A stretch of 64,000 nucleotides of DNA from positions 62,001 to 126,000 of the forward strand of contig NZ_JAECVR010000007.1 in the NCBI RefSeq assembly GCF_016055185.1, given 5' to 3'. The number at the start of each line of letters is the position of its first letter. Position 1 is the stretch's first letter. Position numbers and translations under genes: made by a program. The DNA comes from Paenactinomyces guangxiensis (GTDB lineage: Bacteria; Bacillota; Bacilli; Thermoactinomycetales; Thermoactinomycetaceae). The notes beneath the pieces were generated by a model. That model was given only the letters and a program-made list of their open reading frames with translations. It was not told the origin of the DNA and did not search any database. Shown in pieces: positions 17,434 through 26,835 of the stretch.

Positions 17434-20040
17434 TCATTTGAGTTTCTGTTGTAGTTCAAACAGGAGCTGAATTGATTCAAACGGAGTTTTATTCAGCAAA
17501 TCCCATGAACGAATCGCTTCCAGTGCCTGTTTCTCCTCCTCAGACAAGCCAACTTCTTTTACCACCACTTTTTCCTGCGGGGGGCCCCAGTCAAACAGGC
17601 TGAGTTGTCCGGGAGACGCGCTCGCCGCCTGTTGCAGCCGTCCTTCCAACTCGGACAGCAGTTCTTTTGCCCGCTCAATGACCGGTTGAGGGAGCCCTGC
17701 AAGTTCAGCCACATGGATTCCATAACTTCTGTCAGCTCCGCCCGGCATCATACGGTGTAAAAAGACCACCTTACCATTTCTCTCAATGCAATGAGCATGA
17801 ATATTTACCAAACGATCCAGCTTATCTTCCAGTTCAGTCAGCTCATGATAATGAGTGGAAAACAGTGTTTTGCATCCGATATGATCATGAATATACTCGA
17901 CAATCGCATGAGCGAGAGCCATTCCATCATAGGTAGAGGTTCCTCTTCCAACTTCATCAAGTAAAATAAGACTGCGGGGTGTTGCTTCCTTTAGGGCATG
18001 GCAGGTTTCGGCCATCTCCACCATAAATGTGCTCCGTCCGCCGATCAGATCATCTGCCGCCCCGATCCGGGTGAAAATCCGGTCGACAATGGCGACCTCC
18101 GCTTGCCTGGCAGGTACGAAACTTCCAATCTGGCTAAGAATCGTGATAAGTGCCACTTGCCTCATATATGTGCTTTTTCCAGCCATGTTGGGTCCGGTGA
18201 TAAGTAAAATCTGTCGTTTAGTCGCATCTAATTCCGCATCGTTCGCAATAAATGTTTCATCATCGGAAACCGCTTCAACCACTGGATGCCGCCCCGCTTC
18301 AATAAAAATACGGTCTCCTGAGTGAAGGGCGGGACGAACATACTGATATTGGCGGGCAATGATGGCAAAAGCATGTAAAACATCCAGTTCAGCCACCCGT
18401 TCGGCCAGGGATTGGATGCGGTTTACCTGATTTGAAACCTGTTCCCGCACCTGGGTAAACAATTCATACTCCAGGTCGACTGATTTCTCGGCCGCAGTCA
18501 GGATCAGCTGTTCCCTCTCCTTCAACTCAGCAGTAACAAAACGCTCCGCGTTGGCCAGCGTTTGTTTCCTCTGATACCTGCCTTCTGGCAAGAGGCGAAG
18601 GTTGGATTTTGTTATCTCAATGTAATAGCCAAATACACGATTATATCCCACTTTGAGCGATTTAATCCCCGTTGCTGCCCTCTCTCTTTGCTCCAACTGG
18701 GTAATCCAGGTTTTTCCATCTTTCTGAATAGAGTGGTACTCATCCAGTTTTTGATCATATCCCTCCCGGATCATGCCGCCTTCTTTGACTGATACGGGCG
18801 GTTCATCCACTATCGCCTGTTCAATCAGCTCCGTGATATCCGGACAGGCATCCATCTCTTCGCCCAGTTGTTGCAGGCGGGGACAAGAAGTGAGTATCAG
18901 TTTTTCTTTTAAGCGGGGAATCACTTGTAACGAACGTTTCAAAGCATTGAGATCACGGGCATTGGCCGAACCGAAAGAGATTCTGGCCGCTAGTCGTTCC
19001 AGATCATACACCTGCTTTAAATAATCTTTCACATCATCCAATAAGAGAAAGTCGGCAATAAAAGCTTCTACTACTTCCTGTCTCTCATAAATCTTCTCCA
19101 TATTGAGCAGAGGCTTGTCCAGCCATCGTTTCAGCAGGCGGCTACCCATCGCTGTAGCTGTCCGGTCTAACAGCCATAATAAAGAACCTCGTTTTTTTCC
19201 CTCCCCCAGGGTCACCGTCAATTCCAGATTGCGTTTTGCCGCATCATCCAACATCATATACTGCCTGGCATCATATCGGCGTAAACGCTGTAAATGACTG
19301 AGTGAGCGTTTCTGGGTTTGCTGCAGATAGGTAACGAGAATTCCCAGCACCCGTTTGAGAAGAGGAGTGGTGCAAACTTGAGCAAAATCGGGAAACTGAC
19401 TAGCCAACTCCTGTTCCGTCTCTGTGTCGGACCGGGAGTAAGTAAACAGGGTTTGCAGTGCTTTTATACGGGTTTGCACCTTGTGGATCAGGTTTTTCTC
19501 TTGTGTCAGCAACTCGTCTAACACAACTTCTTTTGGTTGGTAAGAAGCAATCTCGTCCAACACGAAGTTCCCGGAACCATCCAGTTCTGTCACATGGCAT
19601 TCACCCGTGGAGAGATCAACAGCAGCAAGAGCCACGGTTGAACCGGAGCCCGTAATGGTGACCAGAAAGTTGTTTTCCTGGTCAACCAGCATATTTTCCT
19701 CCATAATCGTTCCCGGGGTGATAACACGCACTACTTCCCGCTTAACTACCCCTTTTGCTGCTGCGGGATTTTCCACTTGTTCACAAATAGCCACTTTATA
19801 ACCTTTTTCAATCAGTTTCTCAACATATGTATGGGCAGAATGATAGGGGACTCCACACATGGGCACCCTTTCTTTTCCCCCGTCTCTGCTTGTCAGGGTA
19901 ATTTCCAACTCTTCAGAAGCCTTTTCTGCATCGCTGAAGAACATTTCATAGAAATCGCCAAGCCGAAAAAATAAAAAGGCATCGGGGTATTGTGCCTTAA
20001 TTGAAAGATACTGCTGAATCATCGGAGTATACTGTGCCAC
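17434..20040 (-). CDS. mutS: DNA mismatch repair protein MutS
   Basis: Mismatch-recognition ATPase, 868 residues. The N-terminal mismatch-binding domain has the F-x-E type motif in RLGDFYEMFFSDA (about 27-39). Domains II to IV follow, and the ABC-like ATPase at about 580-800 has GPNMAGKSTYMRQ (Walker A), LILLDEVGRGTSTYDG (Walker B and signature) and FSTHYHEL. The extreme C-terminus keeps the beta-clamp-binding-like QLSLFDW segment. Translation starts with GTG at 20038-20040 behind GGAGG. A terminator ends the upstream amidoligase gene, so mutSL probably has its own promoter in the 58-base gap; none is obvious. Confidence 0.97.
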   Translation of the reverse strand: MAQYTPMIQQYLSIKAQYPDAFLFFRLGDFYEMFFSDAEKASEELEITLTSRDGGKERVPMCGVPYHSAHTYVEKLIEKGYKVAICEQVENPAAAKGVVKREVVRVITPGTIMEENMLVDQENNFLVTITGSGSTVALAAVDLSTGECHVTELDGSGNFVLDEIASYQPKEVVLDELLTQEKNLIHKVQTRIKALQTLFTYSRSDTETEQELASQFPDFAQVCTTPLLKRVLGILVTYLQQTQKRSLSHLQRLRRYDARQYMMLDDAAKRNLELTVTLGEGKKRGSLLWLLDRTATAMGSRLLKRWLDKPLLNMEKIYERQEVVEAFIADFLLLDDVKDYLKQVYDLERLAARISFGSANARDLNALKRSLQVIPRLKEKLILTSCPRLQQLGEEMDACPDITELIEQAIVDEPPVSVKEGGMIREGYDQKLDEYHSIQKDGKTWITQLEQRERAATGIKSLKVGYNRVFGYYIEITKSNLRLLPEGRYQRKQTLANAERFVTAELKEREQLILTAAEKSVDLEYELFTQVREQVSNQVNRIQSLAERVAELDVLHAFAIIARQYQYVRPALHSGDRIFIEAGRHPVVEAVSDDETFIANDAELDATKRQILLITGPNMAGKSTYMRQVALITILSQIGSFVPARQAEVAIVDRIFTRIGAADDLIGGRSTFMVEMAETCHALKEATPRSLILLDEVGRGTSTYDGMALAHAIVEYIHDHIGCKTLFSTHYHELTELEDKLDRLVNIHAHCIERNGKVVFLHRMMPGGADRSYGIHVAELAGLPQPVIERAKELLSELEGRLQQAASASPGQLSLFDWGPPQEKVVVKEVGLSEEEKQALEAIRSWDLLNKTPFESIQLLFELQQKLK

Positions 20041-20091
20041 TCTCTTTTCCTCCGGAATCTACTATTTTTTCGTTCATTTATTGTAACATGA

Positions 20092-20125
20092 AAAAAAGAA
20101 CAAGCGCACCCCTTTTACGCTTGTT
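20092..20125 (-). terminator. Terminator of the amidoligase-like gene
   Basis: Stem AACAAGCG (20099-20106) / CGCTTGTT (20118-20125), spanning the stop codon at 20115-20117, followed on the minus strand by C and seven U residues. Confidence 0.8.
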
Positions 20126-21500
20126 TTCGCCGATGATACGGGGGAATCCGCCAAACCTTTCTTAAATCCTGCCTTTCATCCCAGGCTTCCCCTGATGTGA
20201 TATAGCGATAAAATGAATCAAGATACTTTTGATAGATCTTATAATCTTCCAACTTCTTGAGATCCTCCCACATCGATTCGACCAATCCGGCTATCTTTTC
20301 TTTGTTGCCGGCATAATAAGCCTGTTGCATAGTAAACTCAGCTAACGGATTATGCTTCAGGGTCGGATAGTTGGCTACAATCAGTTTGGCCGCCACTAAA
20401 ACACCTTTTGTCAGTGTAGGAGAGATAAGCCAGCTGGGCAGAGTCCGGTATTCAAATCCTCCATGATACTGGTAGCGAAAATCCCCCAGAAAACCATACT
20501 TAGGGCGGCGGTTTTTTCCTCTTTCATCTTCAACTGCCACGAGGGGAAGGGATAAGTAATTATCTAATGCCCTCAACATCTTAAAATTTGGATGAATCCC
20601 GCTGAAATGGATATGTCCGCCTAAAGAAAAGCCATTGTAAGGCATGGCTCCCGCTAACCATTTTCCAGGTGTATTTCTCATTCTCTTGGCTGCCTGCATC
20701 AATCCTTGATAGATTCGGATCACTAAGGTACGGGGATCTGATGAAGGTTCGGGCCGGATTTCTACAAGCGGTTTATTGGAATGGCTTTGCCCCAGCCAAA
20801 TTGCATCACAACCAACTTTCCCGCGAACCGGGAAATATTTGGAAGCTATTAACAGCTGCCCTTTCGGTGATTGCATAACAAACTCGGGGTCAGCCCCCAG
20901 AACGATCCGGTCAAGTGGAATTCTGGGTTCTTTCAATTGTTTTATATATTGCGTGATAGACCTAACCAGCGCATTTTCCATCTCCTGATTCAGCTTCGGA
21001 CCTGGGACAACCTGCAGCACCACCATTTTTCTTGCGGCTCCAATCCCGATTTTCACTACCCCATAATCCAATCCCAGGGCATATAAGGCACGGATTGAGA
21101 GCATACGTACTTTCCGCACCTCTTTTCTCTGATCTTGAACGGGCACTCTTTGAAAGGTAAGCTTCTTTTGTTTCCTGGCGGCAGCCAGCCAGGCAGATTG
21201 GCTGATAGAACGATACATGGCAAGAACGCGGGTTTGGAAGACGCAGACAACATATTCCCTTAAGACAGATCCGTCCATTGAAACAGAGATTCCGTGCAAT
21301 TGCAGGGTCTGGTTTCTCGTTTGGGAGGCAATCGCCCCCTCTACCTTCTTTTCATCATTCAAGATCAGCATGGCTTTTGCAAGCCGATGATCGTTTGGGC
21401 TTTCCAGACGAATCGAAGGTGCAAGCTTTCGATCCTTGGCAACGACAGCATCCCGAACCTTGTTCTCTATTGCAATATAAGGAAGGGTAACGGCTCCCAT
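20115..21500 (-). CDS. Putative amidoligase (COOH.NH2 ligase type 2) of the spore-coat gene neighbourhood
   Basis: Predicted ATP-dependent ligase of the COOH-NH2_lig_2 family, glutamine-synthetase/GCS-like enzymes thought to join carboxyl and amino groups of peptides. With the ATG at 21498-21500 (AAGGGG upstream) it has 461 residues. The C-terminal catalytic part shows GADPEF (202-207), EIRPEPS (247-253) and GGHIHFSG (294-301), the acidic and histidine-rich blocks of the fold. The first 190 residues are a separate domain of unknown role with GLDYGVVKIG near 143-152. It lies between cotE and mutS, where B. subtilis has none. A role in spore-coat or cortex peptide modification is my inference from location and family. 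Confidence 0.72.
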   Translation of the reverse strand: MGAVTLPYIAIENKVRDAVVAKDRKLAPSIRLESPNDHRLAKAMLILNDEKKVEGAIASQTRNQTLQLHGISVSMDGSVLREYVVCVFQTRVLAMYRSISQSAWLAAARKQKKLTFQRVPVQDQRKEVRKVRMLSIRALYALGLDYGVVKIGIGAARKMVVLQVVPGPKLNQEMENALVRSITQYIKQLKEPRIPLDRIVLGADPEFVMQSPKGQLLIASKYFPVRGKVGCDAIWLGQSHSNKPLVEIRPEPSSDPRTLVIRIYQGLMQAAKRMRNTPGKWLAGAMPYNGFSLGGHIHFSGIHPNFKMLRALDNYLSLPLVAVEDERGKNRRPKYGFLGDFRYQYHGGFEYRTLPSWLISPTLTKGVLVAAKLIVANYPTLKHNPLAEFTMQQAYYAGNKEKIAGLVESMWEDLKKLEDYKIYQKYLDSFYRYITSGEAWDERQDLRKVWRIPPYHRRKQA

Positions 21501-21585
21501 AACCTTTCCCCTTTCTTCTACCGCACCTGGGGTGTAAAACAACAGCATTATGTCATATGTTATGTGTCAAAGAGGAAAATGGTTA

Positions 21586-21617
21586 GTAAAAAAGAAAAAA
21601 AGAAGGCATTTGCCTTC
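21586..21617 (-). terminator. Terminator of cotE
   Basis: Stem GAAGGC / GCCTTC (21602-21617) followed on the minus strand by a long U-rich run. Confidence 0.8.
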
Positions 21618-21641
21618 GATACTGAATAAAATATAGATAAT

Positions 21642-22223
21642 TTAATCGTCTAAATCGTCAATCACCAAATCGGGATCGAGATCTTCAAACTGGTAGTTCT
21701 CCATCTCATCGGAATAACCGCTTATCGACTCTTTGTCATCCATTTCGGCCATTTCCAGCGGATAAACAGCCACGCACATTTTAGTTTCTCCCACCATCTC
21801 TACCATAAACTCTTTTTCTACACGCACGATCACGGCATCGGACTGAGCTGAGATGGACGCTTCCACACAGTTGGGCGCTTGCGTAACAACGGCACTCACT
21901 TCAGCAGTTACTTCACGAGTGTTGCGATCATAGTAACCCAGAGGAACTTGCTCCGTATAGCGAACCGTTTCTTTGACAACATCTGTTTTGGTGTTGCCTT
22001 TGGTAGAGTACCAGATATTGATATCATAACTGCCACGAACTTCAACAGCTTCTCCAACTTGACTGCATTCGTACGTATGGTTGATGACCCAGGCTCCCAA
22101 TATGGTATGGATGTTTTCCGGTGGTAAAATCGAATGCGTGACCTGAGAAAATTTCCGCCCTTTTCCGCAAACTGCTTTGGTGATAATTTGGCGGTATTCC
22201 ACTGCTCTATCTGTATTCGACAA
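21642..22223 (-). CDS. cotE: Outer spore coat morphogenetic protein CotE
   Basis: Scaffold that assembles the outer coat around the forespore. The 193-residue protein starts YRQIITKAVCGKGRKF, the N-terminal multimerisation block of the family, continues with ILGAWVINH, VRGSYDINIWYS and TKTDVVKETV, and ends in a strongly acidic tail (DMENYQF...DDLDD-like) as in other CotE proteins. The TTG at 22221-22223 is chosen because GGAGGAGGGAG lies 4-14 bases upstream; the ATG 21 bases further up overlaps that site. A terminator isolates it from ricA, and a sporulation-type promoter lies in between, so it is likely expressed on its own in the mother cell. Confidence 0.96.
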   Translation of the reverse strand: MSNTDRAVEYRQIITKAVCGKGRKFSQVTHSILPPENIHTILGAWVINHTYECSQVGEAVEVRGSYDINIWYSTKGNTKTDVVKETVRYTEQVPLGYYDRNTREVTAEVSAVVTQAPNCVEASISAQSDAVIVRVEKEFMVEMVGETKMCVAVYPLEMAEMDDKESISGYSDEMENYQFEDLDPDLVIDDLDD

Positions 22224-22256
22224 TATGCTCCCTCCTCCAAACATCGTTCAATAACA

Positions 22257-22264
22257 AGTGTATG
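22257..22264 (-). promoter_or_regulatory. Candidate mother-cell (sigma-E or sigma-K) -10 element of cotE
   Basis: CATACACT on the minus strand matches the sigma-E -10 consensus CATACANT at all positions. An AC dinucleotide 17 bases upstream also fits the loose sigma-K pattern. No good sigma-E -35 is seen. The site is 34 bases ahead of the TTG start, between the ricA terminator and cotE. Confidence 0.5.
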
Positions 22265-22283
22265 CAGGGCATGTGTCTAGAGT

Positions 22284-22315
22284 GCAAAAAACCCTGCGGA
22301 GTTTTTCCGCAGGGT
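22284..22315 (-). terminator. Terminator of miaB-ricA
   Basis: Perfect 10-bp stem ACCCTGCGGA / TCCGCAGGGT (22291-22315, loop of 5) followed on the minus strand by U residues. Confidence 0.85.
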
Positions 22316-22320
22316 TGTCT

Positions 22321-22746
22321 TTATTTGCTCTTGCAGCCACAGGGCCCGCCGCTGCCGCAACCACCCGGGTCTTCGCCTCCGGTTTCCACACAGATTTTAG
22401 TTGATACCGTATCGGCGACAATTCTCTGGATGGTTTGCAACAAATCATTTGCGTCTACTTGTGATTGCTGGTATTCACGAACGATCGGGAGATGTTCCAA
22501 CTCATCATTTAATCGTTCCAATTCTTGCTCCAATTGGCGAATATACCCGGTCTTTTGGAAATGCTTTGCATGAACCAGCTCTTTTTGTTTTCGTTTGATT
22601 GTTTCAATATAGTTTTGTACCGTTTTACTGTTCTTCACTTGCTCTTCCGCCAGCCTGAAGCGCCTTATTTCCTCACACTCCTGCAAGCGATTTGCCAACT
22701 TGCCCGCCAATAAAAGAATAGGATGCTCTGTGGAAATTGATGCCAT
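22321..22746 (-). CDS. ricA: RicA/YmcA, subunit of the RicA-RicF-RicT complex
   Basis: YlbF/YmcA-family helical protein. In B. subtilis it forms a Fe-S-binding complex with YlbF and YaaT that affects mRNA processing by RNase Y, biofilm formation, competence and sporulation. The 141-residue protein is almost entirely helical with a long coiled coil at about 35-110 (EQVKNSKTVQNYIETIKRKQKE). The last 25 residues are rich in cysteine and glycine, with four cysteines in CVETGGEDPGGCGSGGPCGC. The ATG at 22744-22746 has AGGTGG 9 bases upstream; it overlaps the miaB stop by a few bases, so both are translationally coupled. Its target RNase Y is encoded in this window at 40.8-42.3 kb. Confidence 0.9.
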   Translation of the reverse strand: MASISTEHPILLLAGKLANRLQECEEIRRFRLAEEQVKNSKTVQNYIETIKRKQKELVHAKHFQKTGYIRQLEQELERLNDELEHLPIVREYQQSQVDANDLLQTIQRIVADTVSTKICVETGGEDPGGCGSGGPCGCKSK

Positions 22747-22747
22747 C

Positions 22748-24229
22748 TCAGACACCCACCTGAGCTAATTGCTCTTGATCAACCCATACTCCTTTTAATG
22801 TCCAGGTTTGAGGTTCGTCGATACGGACATGGACAAGCTTGCCAATCAGATGTTTGGGGCCGGTAAAGTTGACTAACTTGTTAGTGCGAGTCCGGCCGGA
22901 TAATACATTAGCATTTTTCTTGCTTTCCCCTTCCACGAGAACCTCAACAATTTGACCGCGAAGAGCCTCATTCTTTTTACGGCTGATTTCATTTTGTAAA
23001 TCATTGAGCCGCTGCAACCGTTCTTTCTTCACTTCCATTGGCACATCGTCTTTCATTTTAGCAGCTGGTGTACCTTCACGCGGGGAGTAGATAAAGGTAA
23101 AGGCGGAATCATATTGCATTTCCTCCACCAGAGACAGTGTTTCTTGGAACTGTTCCTCTGTCTCCCCGGGGAATCCGACGATAATATCCGTAGTGAAGAC
23201 TGCGTCAGGAATCGCTTGTTTGATTTTACGTGCCAGTTCCAGGTACTGTTCACGGGTATATTTACGGGCCATCATTTTCAACACAGCACTGCTTCCGGAC
23301 TGTACCGGAAGATGAATGTGTTCAACCAGATTTCCGCGTTTAGCGAGCACCTCGATCAAATGATCATCAAAGTCGCGCGGGTGGCTGGTCGTAAAACGTA
23401 CACGGGGGATTCCAATCTTTCGTACATCATCCATCAAGTCACCAAATCGATAATTGATATCGGTAAAGTCTTTCCCATAGGCATTTACATTTTGCCCCAA
23501 CAGGGTGACTTCTTGATAACCTTTGCGGGCTAGATCCCGAATCTCGTTTAACACATCTTCAGGACGGCGGCTCCGCTCTTTTCCCCGGGTATATGGTACG
23601 ATACAGTAGGTGCAGAATTTATCGCAGCCATACATAATGTTCACCCATGCGCGCAACCCGTCTGTCCGCACTTTAGGCATGTTTTCAACCACGTCGCCCT
23701 CTTTGGACCAGACCTCCACCACCATTTCCTTACTGAAAAGAGCATTTTGCAGCAAATAAGGAAGACGATGGATATTATGCGTACCAAAGATGAGATCTAC
23801 ATGCTGGTAACTCTGTAAAATACGGTTCACGACAGACTCTTCCTGAGACATGCAGCCACATACTCCCAGGATCAGATCCGGTTTTTCCAATTTGAGGCGC
23901 TTCAGGCGGCCCAAGCCTCCAAACACTTTATCTTCCGCGTTTTCGCGGATCGCACAGGTGTTCAGTAAAATGATGTCTGCTTCCTGCTCTTCTTCTGTTG
24001 CTGTATATCCCATTTGTTCCAGGATACCGGCAATCGTCTCGCTATCGTGTACATTCATTTGACAACCGTACGTCTGGATCAGATATTTTTTTCCCTGACC
24101 CACCTGGCGCATATTTTCAGGGATCTGCTCAAATTGCAGCACTTGAATTTCTTCTTTTCCACGCTTCTTTGCTGCTTTTAAGTCAGGTGCGATGAAGTAC
24201 TGGCTATAATCTTTCACTTTTTGGCTCAT
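22748..24229 (-). CDS. miaB: tRNA-2-methylthio-N6-dimethylallyladenosine synthase MiaB
   Basis: Radical SAM methylthiotransferase that completes ms2i6A37 in tRNA after MiaA. The 493 residues show the N-terminal UPF0004 domain with three cluster cysteines in [22 protein letters not shown] and GVCGCM. The radical-SAM CX3CX2C motif is in [18 protein letters not shown], and a C-terminal TRAM domain (about 425-485, [10 protein letters not shown]) completes it. The N-terminal extension before the first domain is also present in B. subtilis YmcB. The start is ATG at 24227-24229. ricA overlaps its end. Confidence 0.97.
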   Translation of the reverse strand: MSQKVKDYSQYFIAPDLKAAKKRGKEEIQVLQFEQIPENMRQVGQGKKYLIQTYGCQMNVHDSETIAGILEQMGYTATEEEQEADIILLNTCAIRENAEDKVFGGLGRLKRLKLEKPDLILGVCGCMSQEESVVNRILQSYQHVDLIFGTHNIHRLPYLLQNALFSKEMVVEVWSKEGDVVENMPKVRTDGLRAWVNIMYGCDKFCTYCIVPYTRGKERSRRPEDVLNEIRDLARKGYQEVTLLGQNVNAYGKDFTDINYRFGDLMDDVRKIGIPRVRFTTSHPRDFDDHLIEVLAKRGNLVEHIHLPVQSGSSAVLKMMARKYTREQYLELARKIKQAIPDAVFTTDIIVGFPGETEEQFQETLSLVEEMQYDSAFTFIYSPREGTPAAKMKDDVPMEVKKERLQRLNDLQNEISRKKNEALRGQIVEVLVEGESKKNANVLSGRTRTNKLVNFTGPKHLIGKLVHVRIDEPQTWTLKGVWVDQEQLAQVGV

Positions 24230-24437
24230 TTGTTTTCACACCTTTCTGTTTCAGCTACAAAATATATATCAATGAACGAACAGTCAGATTAATAAGTAGC
24301 CCTTTGCAACTAACATATTATACATCAATCCGTTATCTCTTTCAATAACAGCTCCTGACGCTGGCATCCATCCGCAATAGGTTTGTATTGCAAACTTGTT
24401 TAAGTTATTTTACTGCAGGAGTAATAAATAATCCCTG

Positions 24438-24469
24438 CAAAAAAATTAGGCGCCCAGTTTACGGCACCT
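24438..24469 (-). terminator. Terminator of the LacI-oxidoreductase operon
   Basis: Interrupted stem AGG-C-GCC (24448-24454) / GGC-A-CCT (24463-24469) followed on the minus strand by AA and seven U residues. Confidence 0.65.
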
Positions 24470-24486
24470 GATTCTGCTTGGCGTGT

Positions 24487-25545
24487 TTAATATTCATTCA
24501 AACTTATTTTAACTGCTTCGCCTGTTTCCGCTGATTGATAAAAAGCCTCGATGATATGCTGTAGAATGGTTCCTTGTTTCGGGGTGCTTAAAGGTGGGGT
24601 TCCCGTTAAGCAGGAGTCGACAAATCTGGCAATCTCCACCTCGTGGTATCCCTGTTTGGGCAAATAAGACGGAGTGATATCAATCAAGGTCTCATACTTT
24701 TCCTGATAAATTTTCAAAGGGAAAACATCCGCCCCTCCCTGGTCTCCCATGAGGGATACCTGCATCATTTCATGTTGCTCAATGTTGGCAGCAAAAGCAG
24801 CTTCCAACAGCAAAGTGGCCCCATTCTTAAAACGGATCATCCCTTGCGCCAAATCTTCAACGGAGAAGTTCTTCCAATCCCATTCACCAAACAGGCCCAC
24901 CCCTTTTCGGGTACCAATCTTCTGATAAGTGCTTCCTAAAACGATCGCCGGTTCCGGATAACCCATCAGGTACAAAGCAGTATCCAACATGTGTACACCA
25001 ACATCGATCAAGGCTCCCCCGCCCTGCAGTTCTTTATTGGTAAAAACGCCCCAGCCGGGGATTCCGCGCCGGCGGAGAGCCTGGGCTCTGGCCGAATAAA
25101 TTTCCCCTAATTCATTTGCATCAATAAAACGTTTAAGTGCCTCCACTTGCGGGGAATGGCGGTAGTGAAATCCATAGGTAAGAATTTTCCCTGTTTGCTT
25201 AGCGATTCGAGCCATTCGCTCCGCTTCTGAAGCAGTCATGGCAGGAGGTTTTTCACAAAGAACGTGACACCCTGCTTCCAGTGCAGCAACTGCAGCCGGA
25301 GCATGAAACTTATTCGGGGTACAGATACTGACGGCATCCAATTCCATCTCTTGCAGCATTTTTTCGTAGTTGGAAAAAGCATGAGGGATATGAAATTTTT
25401 GCGCCACTTGCAGGGCCTTTTCTTTCACAACATCAGCAATGGCAATAAGTTCAACTTTATCTCCACATTTTAAATAGTTGGGGATATGTGCATCACTCGC
25501 GATTCCGCCGGCACCAATAATTCCAACCCGTAAACGTTGAGTCAT
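24487..25545 (-). CDS. Gfo/Idh/MocA family oxidoreductase
   Basis: NAD(P)-dependent dehydrogenase of the Gfo/Idh/MocA family, which acts on sugars and cyclitols; the substrate cannot be told from sequence. Residues 1-125 form the Rossmann domain with GIIGAGGIA and the family motif CEKPPA (about 96-101). The C-terminal domain has GGGALIDVGVHMLD (about 175-188), which supplies the catalytic histidine. The ATG at 25543-25545 follows AAAGGAG. It lies 66 bases after the LacI-type regulator with no terminator between, so the regulator probably controls it together with itself. No transporter or second catabolic gene accompanies the pair. Confidence 0.88.
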   Translation of the reverse strand: MTQRLRVGIIGAGGIASDAHIPNYLKCGDKVELIAIADVVKEKALQVAQKFHIPHAFSNYEKMLQEMELDAVSICTPNKFHAPAAVAALEAGCHVLCEKPPAMTASEAERMARIAKQTGKILTYGFHYRHSPQVEALKRFIDANELGEIYSARAQALRRRGIPGWGVFTNKELQGGGALIDVGVHMLDTALYLMGYPEPAIVLGSTYQKIGTRKGVGLFGEWDWKNFSVEDLAQGMIRFKNGATLLLEAAFAANIEQHEMMQVSLMGDQGGADVFPLKIYQEKYETLIDITPSYLPKQGYHEVEIARFVDSCLTGTPPLSTPKQGTILQHIIEAFYQSAETGEAVKISLNEY

Positions 25546-25611
25546 ATAACAACGCTCCTTTTATAATGAAAGGGAAATAAAACCATTTTTTGACGAGAAA
25601 TAACAGGAAAT

Positions 25612-26622
25612 TCATGAATTTTTGCAGTGATTTCTTTGAGTTGACTCTCCCTCAATCAGTTTTACCTCAAATTCAAACAGTTGAGATCCGGTCTGCTCAC
25701 CCCTGATTTTTTGCACCAGCATTTTAGCTGCCTTTGCCCCCATTTGATAAATAGGTTGAGCTACCGTTGTAATGGTGGGTTGTGTTAATTTCGTCAACAT
25801 AATTCCGTCAAATCCACAAACCGCTATATCTGTTGGAACCCTGAGCCCCTGTTTTCGCAGTTCTTTTAAAACCCCCAGAGCCATCAAGTCGTTTCCGGCA
25901 AAAATCCCATCAATATCCGGATGTCTCCTCAACAGATTTTGCAGGGCAATATCGCTTCCTTCAATTTGAAATTGGCCTTCTTCAATGAGGGTAGGATCAT
26001 ACCAACTAAAAAGCTTAACAACATCTTCATATCCGTATAAACGCTCTCTGCCCGTATCTGTTTTTTGCGGACCGGATATATGGGCAATTTTGCGGCAACC
26101 GTGTTCCAACAAATGATGGACAGCCAGGCGGGCACCCTCCCGGTTTTTAGACCGAACAATACTGTAACCTTCATTAATAATAGAGCGGTCCAGAATAACC
26201 ACGGGAATTTTATCATCACGGAATGATTCAATATCTTTTTCATTAAAGGTATTTGATGAAATAATCAGCCCGTCAACATTTTTTTTCTTTAATACTTCAA
26301 TGTAATTGGCTTCCTTGTTGTCATCATTATCAGAGTTACACAGGAAAACAGTAAAATCATGCTGCTGGGCAACATCTTCCACCGCACGGGCCAACTCTGA
26401 AAAAAAAGGGTTTGATATATCCGGGAGGATCAAGGCAATAAAGTGCATTTTTTTGCCGGCTAATCCCCGCGCCACTGTACTGGGTTTGTAGTTGAGATGC
26501 TTCATGGCATGTAACACTTTCGCTCTTGTTTTTGTATTGACATACCCGCTTTGATTGATAACCCGGGAGACTGTGGCGACTGAAACCCCGGCCATTTTGG
26601 CTACATCTCGGATGGTAGGCAT
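25612..26622 (-). CDS. LacI-family transcriptional regulator
   Basis: Repressor of the LacI/GalR family, 336 residues. The N-terminal helix-turn-helix reads TIRDVAKMAGVSVATVSRVIN, followed by the hinge helix PSTVARGLAGKK (about 48-60), which inserts into the minor groove of an operator with a central CG. The remaining part is the periplasmic-binding-protein-like effector domain (IALILPDISNPFF, FAGNDLMALGV, VCGFDG). The ATG at 26620-26622 has only a weak Shine-Dalgarno sequence. Two operator-like sites with a TAATCGAT core lie upstream, at 26657-26670 and 26836-26849, so autoregulation is likely. The effector is presumably a sugar or sugar acid linked to the neighbouring oxidoreductase. Confidence 0.93.
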   Translation of the reverse strand: MPTIRDVAKMAGVSVATVSRVINQSGYVNTKTRAKVLHAMKHLNYKPSTVARGLAGKKMHFIALILPDISNPFFSELARAVEDVAQQHDFTVFLCNSDNDDNKEANYIEVLKKKNVDGLIISSNTFNEKDIESFRDDKIPVVILDRSIINEGYSIVRSKNREGARLAVHHLLEHGCRKIAHISGPQKTDTGRERLYGYEDVVKLFSWYDPTLIEEGQFQIEGSDIALQNLLRRHPDIDGIFAGNDLMALGVLKELRKQGLRVPTDIAVCGFDGIMLTKLTQPTITTVAQPIYQMGAKAAKMLVQKIRGEQTGSQLFEFEVKLIEGESTQRNHCKNS

Positions 26623-26835
26623 CTTATTTTCACCAACTTATCGTGCTTAATAAAATGGTAATCGATGAGCACCCTTAAATTTTCTCACTAAGAGTTGTCA
26701 GGAGTACAATTTTTTCTATCCTTTAAAAATTCTCCTGGGCTGGGGTTGACACCTTCAAAGTTTGATAATGTTACTGATAAACATTTTTTTGTCCGGGACT
26801 TTACACCTCATCCCGCAACCCACACCTATAGGAAA

